Below, in pieces: positions 54,392 to 63,501 of a stretch of DNA of 64,000 nt (positions are counted from its first letter, which is position 1; the number at the start of each line of letters is the position of its first letter). The stretch is from JAAGZL01 sp050291365 (lineage in GTDB: Bacteria; Pseudomonadota; Gammaproteobacteria; Chromatiales; Chromatiaceae): NCBI GenBank assembly GCA_050291365.1, contig JBNKJS010000005.1, positions 1-64,000 of the forward strand, given 5' to 3'. Below the pieces are notes generated by a model. It was given only the letters and a program-made list of their open reading frames with translations. It did no database searches and was not told the origin of the DNA. The position numbers were made by a program, and so were the translations under genes.

Positions 54392-56227
54392 ATGAACCAA
54401 GAACAACAGCAATCCCAACTGAAACAACTGATCGCCAAAGGCAAAGAGCAGGGGTTTCTGACATACGCTGAAGTAAATGACCATTTACCTGACAGCATTG
54501 TCGAGCCGGAGCAGATAGAAGATATCATTCGAATGATCAATGATATGGGAATCTCTGTGCATGAAACCGCCCCGGATGCGGACGACACAGCAATCTCAGA
54601 CAGCGCCAACTCCACCGATGAAGACGCCGCCGAAGCAGCCGCGGCTGCCCTGGCGAACGTAGATAGTGAATTTGGCCGCACCACTGACCCTGTGCGTATG
54701 TATATGCGCGAGATGGGTACCGTTGAACTCCTCACCCGCGAAGGCGAACTGAAGATCGCCAAGCGTATTGAAGAGGGACTTAATCACGTTCTGGCTGCCA
54801 TCAGCGCCTACCCGGACACCATCGCATCTCTCCTAGATATGTTCGACAAGGTCAAAAGCGAAGAGATGCGGTTAACCGACATCATCAACGGCTTCATTGA
54901 CCCGAATGAGCCAGATGAAATCGCCAAGCCTATAACACCAGCCAGTCTGAATGAAGATAGCGATGATCTAGAAAAAACAGAGGGAGAGGAAGAGGAAGAG
55001 GAAGAAGATACCGGTCCAGATCCTGAAGAGGCAGAAGCCAAACGTAAAGAACTAAGCAAGCGCTTCAAGGCCCTGCTCGCGAGCATAGAGAAAAATGGCA
55101 GCAACCATGTAAACACTATCAAGGCAACCGAAAAGGTTACCGAGACATTTCTCGAGTTCAGATTTGTGCCAGCGGTATTCAACCTTCTTGTGGACAATCT
55201 GCGCAACACCATTGCCATGATTCGCAGCCAGGAACGCGCCGTCATGGATTTGTGCGTCAAGCATGCGCGTATGCCCCGCAAAACATTCATCACCTCATTC
55301 CCTGAGCGAGAAACAGACCTGAACTGGATCCAGGATCAGATAGACCAAGGCAAGCCATATTCTGAGGCGCTGAATGACGTGACAGAAGAGGTTCTGCGCG
55401 CCCAGAAAAAACTGCTAGACCTGGAAAAACGCAGCGGACTCTCAATTCTCGACATTAAAGAGATAAACCGCAAAATGTCCATTGGCGAAGCCAAGGCAAG
55501 GCGCGCCAAGAAAGAGATGGTTGAGGCGAACCTGCGTCTGGTTATCTCTATTGCAAAAAAATATACCAACAGAGGGCTACAGTTCCTGGACCTGATTCAG
55601 GAAGGCAACATCGGCCTAATGAAGGCGGTAGACAAATTCGAATACCGTCGTGGTTACAAGTTCTCAACCTATGCAACCTGGTGGATCCGTCAGGCCATCA
55701 CCCGCTCCATTGCGGACCAGGCCCGTACCATTCGTATCCCGGTGCATATGATCGAGACCATCAATAAACTGAATCGGATCTCCCGCCAGATGGTTCAGGA
55801 GATGGGACGCGAAGCTACTCCAGAAGAGCTAGCCGAGCGCATGGAGATGCCTGAAGACAAGGTACGTAAGGTACTCAAGATCGCCAAAGAGCCGATCTCC
55901 ATGGAGACACCGATCGGAGACGACGAAGATTCCCATCTGGGAGACTTTATCGAAGATGCAGGTGTAGAGTCACCATCAGACTCCGCCACCGGCGAAGGTC
56001 TGCGCGAATCAACCAGGGTTATGCTGGAAGGACTGACCTCACGTGAGGCCAAGGTACTTAGGATGCGTTTCGGTATCGATATGAATACCGACCACACCCT
56101 GGAAGAGGTGGGCAAACAGTTCGACGTAACCCGCGAGCGTATCAGGCAGATTGAAGCCAAGGCGCTGCGCAAACTGCGTCATCCATCGCGTTCTGAAAAG
56201 CTCTACAGCTTTATAGATAACGATTAA
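54392..56227 (+). CDS. rpoD: RNA polymerase sigma-70 factor
   Basis: The housekeeping sigma factor has 611 residues. Region 1.1 (1-90) is acidic, region 1.2 holds TDPVRMYMREMG, and the nonconserved insert includes an acidic run of about seven Glu (near 200). Regions 2.1-2.4 include KFEYRRGYKFSTYATWWIRQAITR, and 3.1 and 4.2 include VTRERIRQIEAKALRKLRHP. TAGGAA precedes the ATG. Rsd at 38086 is the likely anti-sigma partner. The tRNA-Ile(CAU) gene follows, as in E. coli (ileX). Confidence 0.98.
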   Translation: MNQEQQQSQLKQLIAKGKEQGFLTYAEVNDHLPDSIVEPEQIEDIIRMINDMGISVHETAPDADDTAISDSANSTDEDAAEAAAAALANVDSEFGRTTDPVRMYMREMGTVELLTREGELKIAKRIEEGLNHVLAAISAYPDTIASLLDMFDKVKSEEMRLTDIINGFIDPNEPDEIAKPITPASLNEDSDDLEKTEGEEEEEEEDTGPDPEEAEAKRKELSKRFKALLASIEKNGSNHVNTIKATEKVTETFLEFRFVPAVFNLLVDNLRNTIAMIRSQERAVMDLCVKHARMPRKTFITSFPERETDLNWIQDQIDQGKPYSEALNDVTEEVLRAQKKLLDLEKRSGLSILDIKEINRKMSIGEAKARRAKKEMVEANLRLVISIAKKYTNRGLQFLDLIQEGNIGLMKAVDKFEYRRGYKFSTYATWWIRQAITRSIADQARTIRIPVHMIETINKLNRISRQMVQEMGREATPEELAERMEMPEDKVRKVLKIAKEPISMETPIGDDEDSHLGDFIEDAGVESPSDSATGEGLRESTRVMLEGLTSREAKVLRMRFGIDMNTDHTLEEVGKQFDVTRERIRQIEAKALRKLRHPSRSEKLYSFIDND

Positions 56228-56257
56228 TAAAAACAACGCCAAGTAGGGCTTGAACAA

Positions 56258-56509
<252 letters not shown>

Positions 56510-56517
56510 ACATATAT

Positions 56518-56547
56518 AAAAACCCGGACCTTGTGTTCGGGTTTTTT
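56518..56547 (+). terminator. Terminator after tRNA-Ile(CAU)
   Basis: A-tract and AACCCGGAC pair with GTTCGGGTT (one G.T pair) around a 5-nt loop, then a T-run. It starts 9 nt after the tRNA end, and probably ends the rpoD-tRNA transcript. Confidence 0.85.
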
Positions 56548-56740
56548 AGTTTCCGATTGGCACAACGAGAACCTTCGACATCAAACAAGCAAGGTTCGAC
56601 AGCTGAGTGGAACTCAGATGAACGTAGGAATCCATCGTTACTACTCTTCTGCCCCCCTGGACTCAGGTGTCAGGCTTCTTCTTAGACTACTAACGACCCA
56701 GAACAAACCATTAATTGGGGTCTATCCTTTGTTGCTATTT

Positions 56741-57811
56741 TCACTGCAGAGCTCTCATAAATTTTATCTTCCATTTAGGTACCTTTCGAAAACTGAATGC
56801 AATTTTGGCATCTGGCCCAGAACCGGTTTTCGGAAAAAACGCTGGGCTTTGTTGGAATTGATAGGGCCGGCTGAACACAGTTTTTCTCTGCGAGCCATCC
56901 GGCCTTATTGTTGTGATGCTGAATTGAACCTTGTTTAAATCAACAGTCCAGAAAATTAGCTTATTGCCATCACCAGACCACTCCGGTACGGCATCGAGTT
57001 GAGCTGGGGAAAGATATTTCCTGGTAAGACTTTTTTCTTTTCCAGTAACCACATCAACTGTGTAAATACTCCATAATCCTCTCCCATTCACCAGCCGCAT
57101 GAAGGCAACCTGCGTACCGTCAGGTGAAAATCTTGGATCGTTATCGCCACTTTGTGGATGTTTTACTATGTTGCCTGTGCGAGGATCTCTCGGCGTTGTC
57201 AGTTTATGCGCACCTGAACCATCTTCATTCGCTATCCATAGCCCTCTAACCATATTTCTCAAATCTACCGCAGGAAACACCAAACGTCCCTTGTGGAGGT
57301 GTGGATCTACAGGCACAAGATATCTGGGTAGCTTTATCGTGGAAAAATGGGTTACTTCCATTTCTGAATTTAGATATGCGCGTTTTATTTCAGGAGCTCT
57401 TTTTTTGTTGTCATTTGAAAGAAAAACAAACCCTTTCCCATCATCAGTCCAATTGCTATTAACAGCAATAATCCCTTTTTTTGGAGAAACTACTGTTCTG
57501 AGTCCTGAACCATCAGATTTCATCAAAACAAGTTCAGTATTTTGATAATGATTCTTCCCGCCCATGTTCTCCATTGCCAGCCCCTCTTTCGGATCCTTGT
57601 CGTTGTAACGAGAGAACATTATCCATTTACCATCAGGGGATACACGAATATGCGTAGCCTGTCGATACGGATCAGTATAGATTGTTCGTACATCTCCTCC
57701 GTCAAGACTTCCGATACAAATACCGAAAACATCTTCTTTCCCTAACACAGAAGCAGGAAACACAAACACCACAACAATAATCAGACTAACAAAACGAGCT
57801 CTAGATTCCAT
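56741..57811 (-). CDS. TolB-like (PD40) beta-propeller exported protein
   Basis: The 356-residue protein has a signal peptide (about 1-24, ending ASVLG). The body has WD40-like PD40 repeats: HIRVSPDGKWIMFSRYND, DNDPRFSPDGTQVAFMRLVN and AVPEWSGDGNKLIFWTVD. These resemble the TolB propeller, but there are no tol-pal genes and no N-terminal TolB domain, so it is not TolB itself. GGAG lies 8 nt before the start. It is in the loosely organised region after the rpoD operon. Confidence 0.82.
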   Translation of the reverse strand: MESRARFVSLIIVVVFVFPASVLGKEDVFGICIGSLDGGDVRTIYTDPYRQATHIRVSPDGKWIMFSRYNDKDPKEGLAMENMGGKNHYQNTELVLMKSDGSGLRTVVSPKKGIIAVNSNWTDDGKGFVFLSNDNKKRAPEIKRAYLNSEMEVTHFSTIKLPRYLVPVDPHLHKGRLVFPAVDLRNMVRGLWIANEDGSGAHKLTTPRDPRTGNIVKHPQSGDNDPRFSPDGTQVAFMRLVNGRGLWSIYTVDVVTGKEKSLTRKYLSPAQLDAVPEWSGDGNKLIFWTVDLNKVQFSITTIRPDGSQRKTVFSRPYQFQQSPAFFPKTGSGPDAKIAFSFRKVPKWKIKFMRALQ

Positions 57812-58514
57812 TGAGATTACTCCATTTATCAGCAGATACGTTTCCTATTGTGCCTTAATAAATAAACGCCCACCTTTTTCCTGAATTAATGACAAATTTC
57901 TTTAGCCAGAGAAGTGTCCGAAGCGGACCTTTGCTCCGTATTAACCAGCAAAAATAAATGCGCTCCCATTCCTTGATAATTGTTTGTATAGCTACCTCAA
58001 TCTTGGGATAAAACATTCGGCAGATTATGCTTCGCTAATCCGCCTTACGACCCTCATTTTTTTGTGGTTCCCTTATAGTTGTAACAGATAAAGGGCGCAG
58101 ATAAAGGGGACGCATTTATTTTTCGTGTAAACGCAGATAAAGGGGACGCATTTATTTTTCGTGTAAAAACTGCATCCTGCCTAGATAAAGGGGACGCATT
58201 TATTTTTCGTGTAAAAACTGCATCCTGCCTTATTCTTATACATTCTTTCCATCAAGGTTATCAGACTAACATCCCCCAATAAAACCTTGAACCAAGGTCC
58301 GCTTAGTGCCAATAGTGACTATTCATCTGCATCCGACCCTAAGCGGTCCTTACGCTGTTATTAATGGGTGCCAGTACTAGCTGATGTCCTCCTTGTGTTT
58401 TTTGTTAGCGGGAATAATTTTTCTATACCATGGAATTTCTTTTTTGAGTAATTCAGGGGACATAATACTCAATTGAAGAAGAATTATGTATTGTGCCCCC
58501 AGAACTCAATTACT
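57812..58514. repeat. Intergenic repeat island with GGGGACGCATTTATT arrays
   Basis: The 703-bp gap carries three near-identical units AGATAAAGGGGACGCATTTA... starting at 58099, 58135 and 58183 (36 and 48 bp apart). An inverted partial copy AAAAATAAATGCGCTCCC lies at 57950-57967. A further hairpin GAGTAATT...GGGGACATAATACTC paired with its complement lies at 58446-58515. Such GGGGACGCATTTATT motifs are often found near REP-associated tyrosine transposases (RAYTs). I see no RAYT gene here, so this looks like remnants. Confidence 0.6.
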
Positions 58515-59060
58515 CTACTCCGTTCCACCAGGGCGTTTTTGGCGCAGTGTGTTGATGGATTTCATGTATAACTCTATATCTTCGGTTGTTGTGTTATCCG
58601 CCCGGTCAACATAGGTTATTTTTATATGTTTGTTATTTTGCTCCACAAAGAGAGTTACAGCTTTCAGGCCACCCAGAGGACTGTTCCAGGTAATTGCTGA
58701 AAAGTGGGCTGGAGTTCCATTAATGGTGACGGCCTTTTCACTAAATGTTTGTGGACTATTGAGTAGGTTAAGCCAATTTTTATGCGCCTGCTCAAGGGAT
58801 AGATTTTTTCGATCCTGCATCACTATATTAAGGTTAGGATAAAGTGCACCACCGGGAGAGCGACACAACAGTACCGACTCTCCGGAAAACGCCCCTTTAC
58901 TCCAGTTAGCCGGTATATCTATTTCAAATTGCGTTTTCTCTACCTCAACAGTAACAAGCTTTGTTTCCCGGCTTAATGCAGTTTGGCTCCATAGCATTAA
59001 CACAACAGAAACAATCATCAAAAGCTGTACGATTCTTGTTGTTACTTCCGAATACCTCAT
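58515..59060 (-). CDS. Hypothetical exported protein
   Basis: I do not recognise this 181-residue protein. It has a signal peptide (about 1-30, TALSRET) and a compact domain: FEIDIPANWSKGAFSGESVLLC, LNIVMQDRKNLSLEQAHKNW and PAHFSAITWNSPLGGLKAV. This pattern recalls PsbP/DUF1795-like folds, without proof. The start has a near-perfect SD (TAGGAGG, 5-nt spacer), so the gene is probably expressed. It is flanked on both sides by GGGGAC-type repeat pieces. Confidence 0.72.
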   Translation of the reverse strand: MRYSEVTTRIVQLLMIVSVVLMLWSQTALSRETKLVTVEVEKTQFEIDIPANWSKGAFSGESVLLCRSPGGALYPNLNIVMQDRKNLSLEQAHKNWLNLLNSPQTFSEKAVTINGTPAHFSAITWNSPLGGLKAVTLFVEQNNKHIKITYVDRADNTTTEDIELYMKSINTLRQKRPGGTE

Positions 59061-59091
59061 TTTACCTCCTAACTCATCACAATAGTGGCAG

Positions 59092-59228
59092 AGTAAAGGG
59101 GACGCATTTATTATTACTTCTTAGCCATTTTTTATCCTGCCAAGTACCGCTGCGTGCCCTTAGCACCTTCAGTGCCCAGAGAAGGCGCTTGCGCCAAACT
59201 AACATGCAAAAATAAATGCGTCCCATTT
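59092..59228. repeat. Inverted pair of GGGGACGCATTTATT copies
   Basis: GAGTAAAGGGGACGCATTTATT (about 59091-59112) and AAAAATAAATGCGTCCC (about 59209-59224) are inverted relative to each other, about 100 bp apart. Between them is a GC-rich stretch containing GGCGCTTGCGCC, a short perfect palindrome. The arrangement looks like an internally deleted REP/RAYT-type unit. Confidence 0.55.
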
Positions 59229-59301
59229 TATCCACTAACCCACCCTACACTAACAACCCTGGGACAGTATACTCTACCCCTTTAACCAATCGCGTTCGAT
59301 T

Positions 59302-59652
59302 TCACTTTCTCTTCGAAGCAACCCTCAAAGCAGCACCATAAGCCCTATTCCCCCACTCATTCATAACCTCGCTATCCTCAAGCGCTTCTTCCGGAGCTTG
59401 GCAGTAGGACATCTTCACTAGTTTCCCTTTTTTGCCGTAGGTGAATGCCTCCAGGCCATTTTCAATAAAATCATTTTCGTTTTCTTTGTCTACCTTAAAA
59501 TAGAGCGTACCATCTGCAACAAGAGCAAACATCAGCCCTTCCAGGAATATTCCGTGACCACCAAACATTCTTTTGGAAGATACGGGCCCCATTAGTTGCA
59601 TCATATCAACCAGATACGAAACAAACTCTTGCTCATCATTGCCTTCAGACAT
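59302..59652 (-). CDS. TfoX/Sxy N-terminal domain protein
   Basis: The 116-residue protein has the TfoX N-terminal-domain landmarks MQLMGPVSSKRMFGGHGIFLEG and MFALVADGTLYFKVDKEN. TfoX/Sxy activates competence in Haemophilus and Vibrio. Here only the N-terminal domain is present; standalone versions are common and of unclear function. The ATG at 59652 (MSEGNDEQEF) is preferred; a longer start to 59679 is possible. The end ASKRK lies near the left RecQ-flanking repeat. Confidence 0.85.
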   Translation of the reverse strand: MSEGNDEQEFVSYLVDMMQLMGPVSSKRMFGGHGIFLEGLMFALVADGTLYFKVDKENENDFIENGLEAFTYGKKGKLVKMSYCQAPEEALEDSEVMNEWGNRAYGAALRVASKRK

Positions 59653-59782
59653 AACAAAACCACCATGGATCAACAGCATAGATTAAAAATACCTAGGAAC
59701 CGCAACGAAACACCCAGGATTCAAAAACAACCATCAACCTACAATACGCCAGTTAAAACAAAGGGTTAGGCTACTTCTCCAC

Positions 59783-60000
59783 CCTCTTGCCCAATACAAT
59801 AGGATTTTTCCTACAAGAATAACGGATCTATCTGATACTCAACCTCCGCTATTGATACTACTATTCATAGTACAGAAAGCCATTGAAGGCGACCGAGGCA
59901 GACGGACCCAAGATAGCCCAGTGAAGGGCAGCATGGAGGCAAGGAAGGGAACAAGCACCGCACTGATAGTATCAGGGCGGTGTTCGCTTATGTGGGGAAT
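59783..60000. repeat. 218-bp direct repeat, copy 1 (recQ downstream side)
   Basis: The sequence from CCTCTTGCCCAATA to TTATGTGGGG is about 97% identical to the copy at 62533-62750, offset 2750 bp. It has a small hairpin TAGGA-TTTT-TCCTA near the left end. A near-perfect 27-bp palindrome CACCGC-A-CTGATA... lies at 59956-59982. No open frame of note is present. It lies just downstream of the recQ stop. Confidence 0.9.
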
Positions 60001-60051
60001 GAAAAAATATAACAGGGGGCAAAGCAGTTGAAATAAGATCCCCCAGTGAAC

Positions 60052-62175
60052 TCAGGCACAGTTGGCAACAACCACACACTTCAGGATAGCGTAATCGTAT
60101 TCACCCTCAAAGGCTTCATACAAAGGCTTTAGGGCCCCCTCTTCACATACGGCGAGCAACTCAATAGCCGAGACAATTTCGTTATACTGAGCATCACTCA
60201 GGGGCAGTGCGGCACGGACGTCCAGCAGACCAGACTCAATCGCTTCTGAAAAATGGCCGTACACCGTAGCCAATTTTAAACCTCTCTGTTGTGCGATTGA
60301 TTCAGCATCTTTACCCGCAGCATAGAGATGGAGGGTTTCATTTATCGTCTCGCTGAGGTTGTTATCCAATAGCTCCGGCAATGCATGCTCGGCGATACAG
60401 GCCAGAAACTGCTGACCGTAGAGTTCTAGTTTGCGCTCCCCCACTCCACTGATATATTGCATCTCTCTTCTTGAGGTTGGCCTTTTGCTGCACATCTCCA
60501 TCAGGGTGCTGTCGTGAAAAATAATGTATGGTGGCACGCCCTGCTCTTGCGCTATGGATAGCCGCAACTCGCGCAGGGATTCAAACAGCGGTTCATTCCA
60601 CTGCTGGATATTTTCCAGTTTCTTCTTGCGTTCCTTTGTCTTTTTTGAACTCTTCTTCTGTTTGCGCAGCTCCAGTTGGGTCTCACCCTTGAGCAGAGGG
60701 CGGCTTTTTTCTGTCAGGCGTAATCCACCATGGCCTTCCAAATCGGTATCCAGATATCCACGAAAGATAAGCTGGCGAAAAAGCGCGCGCCACTCGGTGG
60801 CATTAAGCTCTGTTCCAATGCCAAAGGTAGTCACTTGATCGTGGCCAAAACGCTGAATACGCTCACTGCTTTTGCCGAGCAAAACATCAATCAGATAGTT
60901 CACTCCAAAACGCTGTTCGGTGCGGTAGACACAGGAGAGGGCTTTGCGGGCAGACTCGGTAGCATCCCAGGTCTCTGGCGGCGTTAGACAGTTGTCGCAG
61001 TTTCCGCAGGGTTCGGACAACTCCTCATCGAAGTAGCCAAGAAGCACTTGGCGCCGACACCCTGTAAGATCACACAATCCCAGCATCGCTTCCAATTTAT
61101 GATGGGCGATGCGTTTGAACTGCTCATTGGCATCTGAATCCTGGGTAAATTGCCGCAGGGTAATGACATCTTGCAGACCAAACGCCATCCATGCGTTGGC
61201 AGGCTCACCATCACGTCCGGCCCTGCCCGTCTCTTGGTAATATGCTTCAATACTTTTAGGCAAATTCAGGTGGGCCACAAAACGCACATCGGGTTTATCA
61301 ATACCCATACCAAAGGCGATTGTGGCTACAATGATAAGCCCATCTTCACGTAGAAAACGCTGCTGGTGCAGTTGCCGAGTCGCAGCATCTAAACCTGCAT
61401 GATAGGGCAATGCGCTGCGGCCCTGATCACACAACCAAGCCGCTATCTCTTCCACCCGCTTGCGCGATAAACAGTAGATGATTCCCGCATCCCCCGGATG
61501 CTCTTGCTGTAAGAAACGCCATAGCTGCTCCTTACTATTTTGCCCCTCGGTAATGGCATAGCGGATATTGGAGCGATCAAAACTATTGATAAACAGTTGC
61601 GCTTGATGCAGAGCCAGTTGCTCAATAATCTCACGTCGGGTTCGACCATCCGCCGTGGCGGTCAACGCAATACGCGGTACTTGGGGGAAGCGGGTATGCA
61701 GCACCGTTAACTGCTGGTACTCTTTGCGGCAATCATGCCCCCACTGGGAGACGCAGTGGGCCTCATCAATGGCAAACAGGGCAATTGGCGTGCTCTCCAG
61801 CAGACGCAGGGTATTTTCGGTCAACAGGCGCTCAGGGGCCACATAGAGTAGATCTAACTCGCCACTGCTTAAGGCTTGCTCCACCAGCCCCTGCGTGGCC
61901 CGATCCTGGGTCGAGTTGAGATAGGCAGCCCGGATACCCAGCTGACTCAGGGCATCCACCTGATCCTGCATCAACGCAATAAGCGGGGAGATAACGATAC
62001 CAACCCCGCTGCGAACCAGTGCTGGTATCTGATAACAGAGAGATTTACCTCCGCCGGTTGGCATCAATACCAAGGCGTCCTGACCGGCAATTATTGATGA
62101 AATAATTTCAGCCTGGTGGTGCCGAAAATCGGCATAACCAAAGGTTTTGGTGAGAATCTGTTGGGCAAGTTGCAT
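60052..62175 (-). CDS. recQ: ATP-dependent DNA helicase RecQ
   Basis: RecQ is a 3'-5' helicase that starts RecF-pathway recombination and processes stalled forks. The 707-residue protein has Walker A MPTGGGKSLCYQ (K44) and DEAH in AIDEAHCVSQWGHD (about 136-139). Motif VI QETGRAGRDGEP is present. A four-Cys zinc site lies in CGNCDNC and nearby cysteines, followed by the RQC winged-helix region and an HRDC domain (about 520-600). The C-terminus adds a helix-turn-helix-like segment, AQQRGLKLATVYGHFSEAIESG. It is longer than E. coli RecQ (609 residues). The whole gene lies between two 218-bp direct repeats. Confidence 0.96.
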   Translation of the reverse strand: MQLAQQILTKTFGYADFRHHQAEIISSIIAGQDALVLMPTGGGKSLCYQIPALVRSGVGIVISPLIALMQDQVDALSQLGIRAAYLNSTQDRATQGLVEQALSSGELDLLYVAPERLLTENTLRLLESTPIALFAIDEAHCVSQWGHDCRKEYQQLTVLHTRFPQVPRIALTATADGRTRREIIEQLALHQAQLFINSFDRSNIRYAITEGQNSKEQLWRFLQQEHPGDAGIIYCLSRKRVEEIAAWLCDQGRSALPYHAGLDAATRQLHQQRFLREDGLIIVATIAFGMGIDKPDVRFVAHLNLPKSIEAYYQETGRAGRDGEPANAWMAFGLQDVITLRQFTQDSDANEQFKRIAHHKLEAMLGLCDLTGCRRQVLLGYFDEELSEPCGNCDNCLTPPETWDATESARKALSCVYRTEQRFGVNYLIDVLLGKSSERIQRFGHDQVTTFGIGTELNATEWRALFRQLIFRGYLDTDLEGHGGLRLTEKSRPLLKGETQLELRKQKKSSKKTKERKKKLENIQQWNEPLFESLRELRLSIAQEQGVPPYIIFHDSTLMEMCSKRPTSRREMQYISGVGERKLELYGQQFLACIAEHALPELLDNNLSETINETLHLYAAGKDAESIAQQRGLKLATVYGHFSEAIESGLLDVRAALPLSDAQYNEIVSAIELLAVCEEGALKPLYEAFEGEYDYAILKCVVVANCA

Positions 62176-62532
62176 GAGAAGTTTCCCCGGAAAATCCGTT
62201 TGCCGGTGGTTAATGAATGAGATATGAATTTACTTTCAGCAGATGCAGCGCTTTGCGCCATCAGCAGACTAAAGATACCAGTAGTCGCCGGTTTAACATA
62301 CCCCTGATATTGCCCCAATCCTTTCTATCCAGACCGGTTCAATCTCGCTATAGAATCCACCATATTGAGGCCGTTTTCAAGCCCACACGCCATCAGCTCT
62401 GTGTCGATCTGAAGCATTATATTAAACGCCGAATTCAAGGGCGTAATAACCAACGCGCATTGCGCCAGATAATTATAAAACAACACCAGGATTAATATCC
62501 TTACCAAACAAGCGGTTAGAGTACTCCTTTAA
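62176..62532. other. Non-coding spacer upstream of recQ
   Basis: This 357-bp stretch lies between recQ and the second direct repeat. It should contain the recQ promoter. Short open frames on both strands give unconvincing, low-complexity or basic products. I see no clear promoter or hairpin. Confidence 0.4.
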
Positions 62533-62750
62533 CCTCTTGCCCAATAAAATAGGATTTTTCCTACAAGAATAACGGACCTATCTGATACTCAACCTCCGCT
62601 ATTGATACTACTATTCATAGTACAGAAAGCCATTGAAGGCGACCGAGGCAGACGGACCCAAGATAGCCCAGTGAAGGGCAGCATGGAGGCAAAGAAGGGA
62701 ACCAGCACCGCACTGATCGTATCAGGGCGGTGTTCGCTTATGTGGGGGAT
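62533..62750. repeat. 218-bp direct repeat, copy 2 (recQ upstream side)
   Basis: This is nearly identical to 59783-60000 in the same orientation; I count about 6-7 base differences. One of these lies in the 27-bp palindrome (62706-62732, CTGATCG instead of CTGATAG). Together with copy 1 it brackets recQ in a 2.75-kb repeat-bounded unit. Confidence 0.9.
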
Positions 62751-62802
62751 AAAAATGGCTAGATCCATTAGGTGAATCAACCCACCACAGTTGAATTAGC
62801 TA

Positions 62803-63270
62803 CTAGTTAATAAGCTCTGGCTGCTCAGGCGCTGATGCCGATTTCTTAGGTACGCTTTTTGGTGTCCTGCCACTTTTACTTGATTCCTGTGCGCCGCCCC
62901 CTGAAGTCTGACAATTACCATCAAAAGTGACCCCTTCCTGTATTACCAGCATTGGAGACGATATATTCCCTTTTACTATTGCCGGGGTGCGCATCTCTAG
63001 CTTAGTGCTCGCGGTTATATTCCCCTCATATTTGCCGATGATTACGCATGAGCCTACTTCAATCTCAGCCTCAATCTCAGCCTTCTCGCCGATAACTAGA
63101 GTGCCGGGGGAATAGATCTCGCCTTTAAACTTGCCATCAATTCTTGCTGTTCCCTCAAATTTAAGTCTGCCCTCGAAATCACTTCCCTCTCCAAGAGTAT
63201 ACTCCGCCTCGCTCAAACTACCTTTGGTTCCAGCTACACCTGAATAATCTGTTTTTTTGCCACCTAACAT
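62803..63270 (-). CDS. Bactofilin (polymer-forming cytoskeletal protein)
   Basis: The second bactofilin of the window has 155 residues. A short N-terminus is followed by the beta-helix core: DFEGRLKFEGTARIDGKFKGEI, TLVIGEKAEIEAEIEVGSCVI and LEMRTPAIVKGNISSPMLVI. A low-complexity Ser/Lys/Pro tail follows. The SD AAGGAG is strong (7-nt spacer). Unlike the one at 5412 it is not in the argC/erpA block and stands alone next to recQ. Sequence differs enough that they are not recent duplicates. Confidence 0.92.
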   Translation of the reverse strand: MLGGKKTDYSGVAGTKGSLSEAEYTLGEGSDFEGRLKFEGTARIDGKFKGEIYSPGTLVIGEKAEIEAEIEVGSCVIIGKYEGNITASTKLEMRTPAIVKGNISSPMLVIQEGVTFDGNCQTSGGGAQESSKSGRTPKSVPKKSASAPEQPELIN

Positions 63271-63501
63271 TTTGTTCTCCTTATAGTTACGTTTTCTTCT
63301 GCATTGGGCATAGAATCATCAGGAAACTAATTTCTATCCATGAGTTAGCTTTCCAATAAACATATGGCTCTACGATATAATCACACTACCATGGGTGTTG
63401 CAAACAACAGAGACAGAATGGGCTACTGGAATTTGTAACTACTGAGGTTATTTAGGAATAAAATGCTTATGGATTTCGGCAATAGGGAATGGCGATTAAA
63501 T

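Noticed and set aside
56741..57811. TolB of the Tol-Pal system
   Set aside because: The propeller repeats resemble TolB, but the N-terminal TolB domain and neighbouring tol/pal genes are absent.
58099..58230. CRISPR array from AGATAAAGGGGACG units
   Set aside because: Intervals of 36 and 48 bp are almost entirely repeat, without unique spacers, and no cas genes are near.
60001..60051. Terminator after recQ
   Set aside because: Only a weak GGGGG/CCCCC pairing with a 20-nt loop and no T-run on the minus strand is visible.
62217..62507. Short open frames upstream of recQ on both strands
   Set aside because: No SD, no family resemblance, composition not protein-like; better read as the recQ promoter region.
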